Below, piece after piece: positions 53,873-60,964 of a stretch of DNA of 64,000 nt. The position numbers and the translations under genes are program-made. The DNA lies in the NCBI RefSeq assembly GCF_002310815.1, contig NZ_CP011033.1, positions 558,001-622,000 on the forward strand, written 5' to 3'. The DNA comes from Pseudoalteromonas tunicata. GTDB lineage: Bacteria; Pseudomonadota; Gammaproteobacteria; Enterobacterales; Alteromonadaceae. Within the stretch, counting starts at the first letter, position 1. Each line of letters starts with the position of its first letter. The notes beneath the pieces are model-generated. The model worked only from the letters and a program-made list of their open reading frames with translations, was not told the origin of the DNA and searched no databases.

Positions 53873-54745
53873 TTAATTATTAACTTCATTGGTTTGGCTT
53901 AGCTTTAATGCTTGCACCAAAGGTATTGCAGACGGGTCAAATATTGCATTTAACAAGCCTGCTAATCTAATTCCGCCTTGTAATAAGCGGGTATTCATCG
54001 TGTTTTTCTGTTCATATACATAACTGTATGAAAAGTTACCATCGTCTACTTCGTATAACTTTTTAGCGATATGAAATGATTCAAGTACCCAATCTTTTGG
54101 CTCACTGGCTAAATATTGACTGATCAACTCTTTATTGGTTGTATCAATAAAATAAGCGTATTCACTAAAAGAAAGGTTTTCACCTTCTAATAAATCTTTG
54201 TCCCAAAGTGAGTGTAAGTTGGTATCTTTATTAAAATACTTCACTTTAACATCGTTACCACCTCGGTCATCTTTACGACCAACATGCATTGGCTGGTGAA
54301 TGTCACCGACTACGTGCGTTAAAAAACGAAAGTAGAAACGTTTTTTATCTAATGATGTCTGCTCGCTTTGTAATACCGCAATACTTTTTAAAATTGCAGA
54401 ATATGCATCAGTCACTTCACCTTTTGTCGCCGTTATACGGTAACGATTTGGTTTAAAGTCTTCGGCTTCATTGATATTAATATAATGCCAAATCACTGAT
54501 TCTTTTTTCCAAAACTTACTTGGATCTGAACGCATTTCATCAGCCCAAGTTGTCACTTCTGGCAATTTGTCACCTTCGAGCAAATGTGCAATTGCCATTT
54601 TAGTTTTGTCGGTTAAATGGTTTTCTGCTATCTGACCTACAACACGATGACCGTTTTGAGCCCATGCATGAGATTTATTTATAATACTGAAGGTTAAAAA
54701 TGTCGAAATTATGACAATCGATTTTATTTTTGCGCTGATATTCAT
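53873..54745 (-). CDS. Secreted S1/P1-family nuclease
   Basis: 290 residues from ATG 54745, which opens a signal peptide (MNISAKIKSIVIISTFLTFS) ending KSHA; upstream codons to 54820 are not signal-like. Cleavage would leave Trp as the first mature residue (WAQNGHRVVG), which chelates the zinc cluster through its amino group in this family. Further ligands: His in GHRVV, Asp in WADEMRSD, His in VIWHYIN, and THVVGDIHQPMHVG with DRGGND. It cleaves single-stranded DNA/RNA to 5'-mononucleotides. It precedes the Oar-type receptor gene and is probably co-transcribed. It fits nucleic acid scavenging with the CpdB- and UshA-like enzymes. Confidence 0.95.
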   Translation of the reverse strand: MNISAKIKSIVIISTFLTFSIINKSHAWAQNGHRVVGQIAENHLTDKTKMAIAHLLEGDKLPEVTTWADEMRSDPSKFWKKESVIWHYININEAEDFKPNRYRITATKGEVTDAYSAILKSIAVLQSEQTSLDKKRFYFRFLTHVVGDIHQPMHVGRKDDRGGNDVKVKYFNKDTNLHSLWDKDLLEGENLSFSEYAYFIDTTNKELISQYLASEPKDWVLESFHIAKKLYEVDDGNFSYSYVYEQKNTMNTRLLQGGIRLAGLLNAIFDPSAIPLVQALKLSQTNEVNN

Positions 54746-54939
54746 GCTGATTTGTTCAATATTTGAAGTTATCCGATGTGTTAAATTGTCCTTATTTGAA
54801 ACCAAATAGAAAGGACTCAATGATATTCATAATTACTTGTTAATATATCTTAAAAAACAATGATTTATTTGTTACTAGTAAAATTACCTATTGATATAAG
54901 TAAGAATAATTGTTCAAATAAGCTTAAGTTAGTCAGAAG

Positions 54940-55845
54940 TTGGTAAAGCGAGTGCGCCTTTATAACGTTTTAACCTCAAAAATTACAATTGTTACATTTT
55001 TGTTTCTAAGTCTTATTGTAATTTATTTTATCGCTAAATTACAAAAACACCCCGAAACGACAGATCTTCCATTAATTGTTGATGTCTCGGTGCAGTGTGG
55101 TTTTGCAAGTCAATCTCGATTGGATCAGTTAGTTGTTTATGTGCCCTCTGAAGAGCTTGCTAAGCAAGTATCGCTGAAGTTGTGCAACGACGAGGTGGTT
55201 GGCCGGCAGTTTGGCGGTGTTGAAGTTTTTTGGGGTTATAAACTCAGTGATTCAATTGAGTTTTTAGGCAAAGGATTTGCCGATTTAATCTTGGCAAAAG
55301 AGAACATTGTTGAAGCCTTTATGGCAGAATCTACTTATAACTACCAAGCGGTGTTGGGCTACCCAAGCTACACAGCCTTTTTTATCTCACTAAAAGAAAA
55401 ACCCCGCTTAGATAAAGCGTATTTTTTAGATAAAACCTTGGGATTAATAGAGTATCCCACAAGTCGCTCAGGTCATATTCTGCCAAAGGCTCAGCTGAAA
55501 AAGCTTGATTTAAATACCGATAGTTTAAATATTCGGTATGCTAATTCTCACGCTGACTTACGTGATCTGTTAGCGAAAGGTGAAGTAGATATTATTTCTT
55601 CCTACTGGAAAGAGGATGATGTGAAGCGGTTTTCGCATAATTATATTACGCCAATAAGTGACAATATAAGCGGCAGTAAGTGGTATTTAAAAATGAATTT
55701 AGAAAATACAGATCTGTACTGTGCTGTACAAGCAAGTTTAGTGAGTTTAGCGCAAGAACAAATGTCGACTTATTTCCATCAAGCTGAAAAATATCAACAC
55801 TGTGGTGAGAATGGCTTAATCATGGAGCTTAAAGATGAGCAATAA
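54940..55845 (+). CDS. Membrane-anchored periplasmic binding-fold protein (orphan sensor-like)
   Basis: 301 residues; the start is uncertain (TTG 54940 or GTG 54952, no clear RBS). One N-terminal helix (about 14-31, VTFLFLSLIVIYFIAK) anchors a periplasmic domain with a type-2 binding-protein/PhnD-like pattern: LDQLVVYVPSE, FADLILAKENIVEAFM, LGLIEYPTSRSGHILPKAQL, and RYANSHADLRDLLAKGEVDIISSYW. No ABC transporter is nearby. Its end overlaps the start of the next gene by 11 bases, so the two are tightly coupled. I read the pair as a possible ligand-sensing module. No family named. Confidence 0.65.
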   Translation: MVKRVRLYNVLTSKITIVTFLFLSLIVIYFIAKLQKHPETTDLPLIVDVSVQCGFASQSRLDQLVVYVPSEELAKQVSLKLCNDEVVGRQFGGVEVFWGYKLSDSIEFLGKGFADLILAKENIVEAFMAESTYNYQAVLGYPSYTAFFISLKEKPRLDKAYFLDKTLGLIEYPTSRSGHILPKAQLKKLDLNTDSLNIRYANSHADLRDLLAKGEVDIISSYWKEDDVKRFSHNYITPISDNISGSKWYLKMNLENTDLYCAVQASLVSLAQEQMSTYFHQAEKYQHCGENGLIMELKDEQ

Positions 55846-56773
55846 ACTAAAAATAGCCTGTGCTTTATTATTGTTTTTATTGCCACTACAGCTGTGTTTT
55901 TCGTTAACCACTTATTTTCAGCATCAAACGCTGGTTGAGCAATCGGTTGCAAGTGTTCAAACTCGTATTGCGTTAGATTTGCCACGGTTATCATTACCTA
56001 ATGATAAACTCCATATTGTGGGTAATCCCTTTGCGGTGACAGCCTATTTAGACAAGATCAATCAGCAGCTATTGCTCCAAGAGTTACCGGTGCAAGTTGT
56101 GTCTTTACAGGCGATTTCAGCTAAAAAGTCTAATGTAAGTCGTGCTGACAGTAAACGTTACCAACTACTTACTCCCGATAATCAAGTTGAGATTAAGTTA
56201 ATCGAGCAACCTTTACCCTTTATTGCGTTATTGTCTGTTTGGCCTTTGCTGCTGAGCATTGTGGGTGTTTATTTAAGTAAAGACCACATCAAGTCATGGC
56301 GTAATCCAGAACCCGCAGAGCCTGAAGTATTAATTGAGCAAGAGCCACTTAAAATATTAATTAATTTGCAGAATAAAATGGTGATTAATAGTGTAACGCA
56401 ACATGAAGTGCCACTTGCTAATAAGCCGTTATGTTTTTACATTGCCCTGATGGAGTTTTGTCAAAATAATAAAGATATTACGCTTAATCAAAATAAAGAC
56501 GTGCCTGAAGAATTGGTTGAATTAGCCAATAAGTATTTTTACCGCCTTATTGATTTAGGGCACATCGTACGTAAACGGCCAAACTTTACCAATAGTCTTG
56601 AAAAAACATTAAGCGAAATTCGTGCAGCACTTGACGAAGTATTTGCTGAGCATCCTGAAGAGAAAGAGATTTACTATCCACCAAAGGCACATGGTGAGGG
56701 TTCTCGCTCGAAGTTGCATCATTACGGTTTAAATAAAATAGATAAAATTCATTTCGAAGTGATTGGTAAGTAA
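55835..56773 (+). CDS. Inner-membrane protein with large cytoplasmic C-terminus, partner of the preceding gene
   Basis: 312 residues. Helix 1 at about 6-26 (LKIACALLLFLLPLQLCFSL), a periplasmic stretch of ~100 residues, helix 2 at about 128-148 (LPFIALLSVWPLLLSIVGVYL), then about 160 cytoplasmic residues (LKILINLQNKMVINSVTQHEVPLANKPLCFYIALMEFCQ..., LIDLGHIVRKRPNFTNSLEKTLSEIR) that look helical and may form a winged-helix-like or signalling domain. No kinase, GGDEF or receiver motif. The 11-base overlap with the previous gene points to a two-protein complex passing a periplasmic signal inward. Not recognised as a known family. Confidence 0.65.
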   Translation: MSNKLKIACALLLFLLPLQLCFSLTTYFQHQTLVEQSVASVQTRIALDLPRLSLPNDKLHIVGNPFAVTAYLDKINQQLLLQELPVQVVSLQAISAKKSNVSRADSKRYQLLTPDNQVEIKLIEQPLPFIALLSVWPLLLSIVGVYLSKDHIKSWRNPEPAEPEVLIEQEPLKILINLQNKMVINSVTQHEVPLANKPLCFYIALMEFCQNNKDITLNQNKDVPEELVELANKYFYRLIDLGHIVRKRPNFTNSLEKTLSEIRAALDEVFAEHPEEKEIYYPPKAHGEGSRSKLHHYGLNKIDKIHFEVIGK

Positions 56774-57111
56774 GCTATTTTTTGTCATTTAACGCTTTTT
56801 TTAGTTATTTAAGTAAACAAAGTAGTGCATTGAACTGCGCAAGCTACAGGGTTTACTTTTTACTCGCTAACCTCAATACCGGATAATAAGCTTATCGTAG
56901 GTTAGAGATGAAAAGCTTAGCTATTTACTTTTAACTCACTGTATTGGTAAATCTTTGCTCTAGAACTGAGGTCAGTTGCTGGATTAACCCATATTTATGG
57001 CGATGAAAAAGGCGCTTGGCAGTAAAAACTACTCAGCGCCTGTTTTTATATTTAACTTTAATCCTATTTTAGAGATTAACTCGCATCTTGAATTAAAGAT
57101 CAATATTAATG
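56774..57111. other. Intergenic region between convergent genes
   Basis: 338 bases; no gene seen. Contains the terminator at 57010-57046; otherwise AT-rich with no clear structure. Confidence 0.4.
57010..57046. terminator. Terminator between the envelope gene pair and the UshA-like gene
   Basis: AGGCGCT / AGCGCCT stem with a longer loop containing an inner AGTA/TACT pairing, then TGTTTTT. Confidence 0.7.
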
Positions 57112-58776
57112 TTATTTGATAATAGTGATTTCTGAATTTGGATTAAAATCCGCTGCATTGATATTGTTATGTTTTAAGAAAAATTCTTTTAACACTTCAG
57201 CATCGGTTGCATCCGTTGCCACAAAACCAGGGTGATTTTTCAGTGTCGGATAGCCATCACCGCCAGCAGCATTGTAGCTGTTGATACTAAAGCGATAGGT
57301 TTTTTCTTTATCTATTGGTTTACCTTGAATTTTTATATTCTGTGCTAGGCCGTTTTCTAACGTTAATTCTACACCATAAAATTGGCAATATGCGCCAGAA
57401 TCAGGCGGGAAGCTGGCAACCGTAGATAGGTAACCAACAAGTTCTTCGCCTTTCATATCAACGTAGCTAATACGATTTTTAAATGGGTGCACAGACAGAA
57501 TATCTTTATAGCTTACTTCGCCACCTTCAATTGAGCTGCGAATTCCGCCGCCACTGATAATACCAAAGTCACCTTGAACGCGTTCCATTTGGGCAGAAGC
57601 AATTAAACGACCAAGGTTAGTTTGTTCAAAACGAGCAAATTGACGATCACCTTCTAAACGACCGTTTAACGTTGCGATTGAAACTGATAATTTGGCATCA
57701 CCTTTAGCTTGAAAAGGCTGTAAAAAAGCAAGCATTGATGGATCGGGTGTTATTTTAGCTTGGGCTAATTGACTGGTCTTTTTACCTGAGGTATCAATTT
57801 CAACTCGCTGCATATTGACAGGGATAAGCTCATAGCTGACTAAACGTAGCTGCTGGTTTTGATATTCAAATTCAGCTTTACCAACATATTTTCCCCATTC
57901 ATGGGCTTGTACAATCCAAGTACCATTTTGTTGGTCGGGTTTACATGCATCACCGGGCAAAAAGTCTGTATCTGCAACATTTACTGCATTCATACATACA
58001 GGCTCTTGTGAGTGTCCACCAACAATAATATCGAGTAAGCCTGGTTTTAAACTGCGGGCCAAGGTCACATCACCCGGTGCATTAATACCAAAATTAGCAT
58101 CAACATAATGCCCCATGTGTGTAACAGCGATAGTGATATCGGGCTGCTCTGTGGCTTCTAGTTCAGTGATAAGGTTATTAGTGACATCAACAGGTTCAGC
58201 AAATTTGAGATGACCTATGTATTCGGGATTACCAATTTTTGCAGTATCTGTGGTTGTTAAGCCAACAACCGCTATTTTCAATCCTTTTTTATTAAATATT
58301 TTATAAGGCTGAAAGACTGTTTTACCGGTTTTTGCATCAAGAATATTGGCCGATAAAAATGGAAAGTTAGCCCAACTTTGTTGTTTTTCTAATATATTTA
58401 ATGGGTTATCAAATTCATGGTTACCAAGCGCCATGGCATCATAACCAAGTAATGACATTCCCTTAAAATCAGGTTCTGCAAATTGCATATCAGACTCTGG
58501 TACGCCAGTATTAATATCACCACCTGATAATAATAAAACCGTACTATTTTTAGCCTCAGCTTGCGCTCTTAAGCGATCGATTAAGGTTTTGCGGGCCGCC
58601 ATGCCATATTCACCTTTTTCATTTTGCCAAAAGCGACCATGATTGTCGTTAGTATGAAGTAAAGTGAAATGCTGCACTTCAGAGGATGAAGTGTGACTAT
58701 TGCTCGAGATTAAAGAGCAGCCGCCGAGGGTGCTTATTCCAAACAGGGTTATTAAAGCTAAGCGTGAAAGATGCAT
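57112..58776 (-). CDS. ushA: 5'-nucleotidase / UDP-sugar hydrolase (UshA-like) lipoprotein
   Basis: 554 residues from ATG 58776 (AAAGG upstream). Lipobox STLGGC at about residue 20. Metallophosphoesterase domain: LLHTNDNHGRFW, LLSGGDINTGVPESD, ALGNHEFDNPLNIL, VTHMGHYVDAN and IIVGGHSQEPVC. The C-terminal 5'-nucleotidase domain has ISGGGIRSSIEGG and NSYNAAGGDGYP. It hydrolyses 5'-nucleotides and UDP-sugars outside the cytoplasm to nucleosides and phosphate. E. coli UshA is soluble; this is lipid-anchored, like the CpdB-like protein at 32.3 kb. It is a single gene. Confidence 0.94.
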   Translation of the reverse strand: MHLSRLALITLFGISTLGGCSLISSNSHTSSSEVQHFTLLHTNDNHGRFWQNEKGEYGMAARKTLIDRLRAQAEAKNSTVLLLSGGDINTGVPESDMQFAEPDFKGMSLLGYDAMALGNHEFDNPLNILEKQQSWANFPFLSANILDAKTGKTVFQPYKIFNKKGLKIAVVGLTTTDTAKIGNPEYIGHLKFAEPVDVTNNLITELEATEQPDITIAVTHMGHYVDANFGINAPGDVTLARSLKPGLLDIIVGGHSQEPVCMNAVNVADTDFLPGDACKPDQQNGTWIVQAHEWGKYVGKAEFEYQNQQLRLVSYELIPVNMQRVEIDTSGKKTSQLAQAKITPDPSMLAFLQPFQAKGDAKLSVSIATLNGRLEGDRQFARFEQTNLGRLIASAQMERVQGDFGIISGGGIRSSIEGGEVSYKDILSVHPFKNRISYVDMKGEELVGYLSTVASFPPDSGAYCQFYGVELTLENGLAQNIKIQGKPIDKEKTYRFSINSYNAAGGDGYPTLKNHPGFVATDATDAEVLKEFFLKHNNINAADFNPNSEITIIK

Positions 58777-58935
58777 GTGTAAAACCTTTGGATGTAAATA
58801 TTGATTAATGCAGCAAGGTTTGCTTATCAATCAAAACAAGTCGTTACAGGATCATACTGCACAATGTAGGTAAAACAGATGACAAACCACAAAATTAGCT
58901 TTACTCAAAGAAAGTAAATTTACTTAACCTGCGAT

Positions 58936-59109
58936 TTATCTTGTCAACGCGGCTTGTCGTCTGCGATCAAGTTCTTGCTGCGCCAGTGAGGCATGCTGGT
59001 GTTTGTTCATTACCATCCAATTTAAAAATGAGACAGGAAGCTTGCGGTAAGGTTGGCCTTTATGTAAGCCAAAATCACAGATTGCGATTGGTGTAGTTAA
59101 ATAATGCAT
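58936..59109 (-). CDS. DUF3820 small protein (QSregVF_b-like)
   Basis: 57 residues: MHYLTTPIAICDFGLHKGQPYRKLPVSFLNWMV, then a basic helical end (LAQQELDRRRQAALTR). The block FG-HKGQPYRKLPVSFLNW matches DUF3820, a tiny family named after a Pseudomonas quorum-regulated protein and also found at nuclease ends. No signal peptide. Ribosome site moderate (AGAG). It lies in the 550-base space between the UshA-like and cyclophilin genes; the remaining bases on both sides hold promoters only. Function unknown. Confidence 0.75.
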   Translation of the reverse strand: MHYLTTPIAICDFGLHKGQPYRKLPVSFLNWMVMNKHQHASLAQQELDRRRQAALTR

Positions 59110-59326
59110 GAAAGACTCTATTTTTATTATTGTTAAAAAATAGTAATGAATATTAACTTGGAATTAAAGGTGTATATTTTTTAATGTTAAGTTGTGATGT
59201 AAAAGTGACTTTACAAAGGAGGAAGGTGTACAAAAAAGATTGTTACTTAGTGTAATCTTGCTAGTCACATGAATTTCAAGTCGTTATGCTGCGTCCATAG
59301 AAATAAAAACAACAAGGAAATTAACC

Positions 59327-60103
59327 ATGCATAACCGCAATAAACATTTATTAGCGATGTCTTTTTTAGCGGCAGGACTTCTATCAAGCGCTGCCAACGC
59401 AACAATTGTTGAGCTACAAACGAATCAGGGTAATATCAAAATAAATTTATTTGACCAAACAACCCCAGCAACTGTGGCGAACTTTTTAAGTTATGTAAAT
59501 AAAGACGCTTTTGACGAAACGGTTTTTCACCGTGCAGTAAAAGGATTTGTATTACAAGGTGGCGGCTTTATTTATGATGGAAAACTGCGGTTATCGCCAG
59601 TTGCAACCGATGCTGCAGTGATCAACGAGCCAAAGCATTCTAATGTTAAAGGCACTATAGCGATGGCAAAATTAGAAAATAATCCGAATAGTGCTACTAA
59701 TCAATGGTTTATTAACTTAACAAATAATAATAATGCTTCAAACCCTCTGAATCTAGATGTGCAAAATGGTGGTTATACGGTATTCGGTCAAGTGGTTGAA
59801 GGGGATATGGCGGTCGTCGAAGGCATAATGAATTTAACAATTTGTAAAGAAGCGCCACTGATTAACTATACCGCAGCCCAATGTACTGCAAATACGGTTA
59901 TTGCTGGCGAAAACTTTGTAAAAATAATGAACGTGAATATTTTAGATACTGATCCGGCAAGTGCCACCAATGCGGGTATTGTTCCCGTTGAAAACACCTT
60001 AATTAAAGCGGCTCCTGCGGATAAATCAGATTCAAGCTCAGGGAGTTTATCTGCACTATTATTAGGCTTAATTGGCTTTGTGGGTATGCGCCGATTAAAA
60101 TAA
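59327..60103 (+). CDS. Secreted cyclophilin-type peptidyl-prolyl isomerase with C-terminal sorting-like tail
   Basis: 258 residues. Signal peptide about 1-25 (ends SAANAT). Cyclophilin domain about 27-205 (LQTNQGNIKINLF, VFHRAVKGFVLQGGGF, NQWFINLTNN, YTVFGQVVEGDMAVVE). It has a Ser-rich linker (DKSDSSSGS), one C-terminal hydrophobic helix (LSALLLGLIGFVG) and a basic end (MRRLK). That tripartite tail is the layout of GlyGly-CTERM-type sorting signals processed by rhombosortase in type II secreting marine bacteria. It may thus be delivered to the cell surface. ACAAGGAAATT precedes the ATG. It should help fold exported proteins. Confidence 0.92.
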   Translation: MHNRNKHLLAMSFLAAGLLSSAANATIVELQTNQGNIKINLFDQTTPATVANFLSYVNKDAFDETVFHRAVKGFVLQGGGFIYDGKLRLSPVATDAAVINEPKHSNVKGTIAMAKLENNPNSATNQWFINLTNNNNASNPLNLDVQNGGYTVFGQVVEGDMAVVEGIMNLTICKEAPLINYTAAQCTANTVIAGENFVKIMNVNILDTDPASATNAGIVPVENTLIKAAPADKSDSSSGSLSALLLGLIGFVGMRRLK

Positions 60104-60113
60104 AATGAATGAA

Positions 60114-60136
60114 AACAGAGCGCTATGCGCTCTGTT
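60114..60136. terminator. Bidirectional terminator-like hairpin
   Basis: Perfect 10-bp stem AACAGAGCGC / GCGCTCTGTT with a TAT loop, between the convergent cyclophilin and MAPEG genes; T runs short on both sides. Confidence 0.75.
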
Positions 60137-60153
60137 ATATCTGTTAATGCATA

Positions 60154-60576
60154 TTATAAAACAAATAGTTGAACAAGCATTCCAAGCCACCAGATTAATA
60201 AAATCGCCGCTCCTAAAACAAAGCTTTTATAACGTTTAAATACATCATTACTGCCTAAATGTATGACGCTATGGATAACTCTGCTTAGTACAAATAGCCC
60301 TGCGCAAGCAACTGAAAACCAACCCGTTAAATTCAATTGTAAAGACATTAATACCGCAACATAAAAAAGCACAGGCAACTCAAATTGAGTTAAAAAATTA
60401 CGGCCCGCTGCAATCACATGTTCAGGTGCGTTGTCTAATGCCATGGTTTTAAAGGCGGCCATCTCAATTTGTTTATTTTTAGCTGCTGCAAAACGGCGCT
60501 TTCCCATAATGTACATCACTGAGAATGTCAGTAATACTTGAATAAATACCGTAAGAAATAACCATTTCCCCATCAT
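60154..60576 (-). CDS. MAPEG-family membrane protein
   Basis: 140 residues from ATG 60576 (GAGAG upstream); the longer frame to 60609 is not conserved. Four hydrophobic helices: WLFLTVFIQVLLTFSVMYIM, a pair around PVLFYVAVLMSLQL and FSVACAGLFVLSRVIHSVIHLG, and a last FVLGAAILLIWWLGMLVQ. The motif AGRNFLTQFELPVLFYV and the SRVIHS segment are the usual MAPEG marks. Eukaryotic relatives are glutathione-dependent membrane enzymes; bacterial roles are mostly unknown. Single gene, convergent with the cyclophilin gene. Confidence 0.9.
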   Translation of the reverse strand: MMGKWLFLTVFIQVLLTFSVMYIMGKRRFAAAKNKQIEMAAFKTMALDNAPEHVIAAGRNFLTQFELPVLFYVAVLMSLQLNLTGWFSVACAGLFVLSRVIHSVIHLGSNDVFKRYKSFVLGAAILLIWWLGMLVQLFVL

Positions 60577-60964
60577 TTTCTCTCTTATTTTTATTGGTTG
60601 ATTGAACAAAGTAAGTGTTATGTTAATGCTTTTCTAGTTAAATAGCCTGAGTTTTGGATAAGATATTTATTTATAAATTGTGTTAGAAGTAAAAACCTAC
60701 GTTATTCACCTCTCGCCAAAGATTTTTAAGGGTAACAAGGCGAATGGGTCAATAACGAGCTATTACACGTTCATAAAACGCTGTTAACGTTTAAAAGAGC
60801 TGCATGAGATAGGTTTATCATCCTGTTCTTGGGCTAATTAGCTTGATGTTTAAGCGTTTTTCACAATCTGTTACAAAGCGATGTAATTATCGATAGGCAA
60901 ACAAGCAAAGCTTTTTTATGATTTGTTAACATCCATTCAATAATAAATCTATTTGGACACTGAC
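60577..60964. other. Intergenic region upstream of the M16 peptidase
   Basis: 388 bases without a gene. It holds the divergent promoters for the MAPEG and M16 genes; no clear hairpin or repeat seen. Confidence 0.4.
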
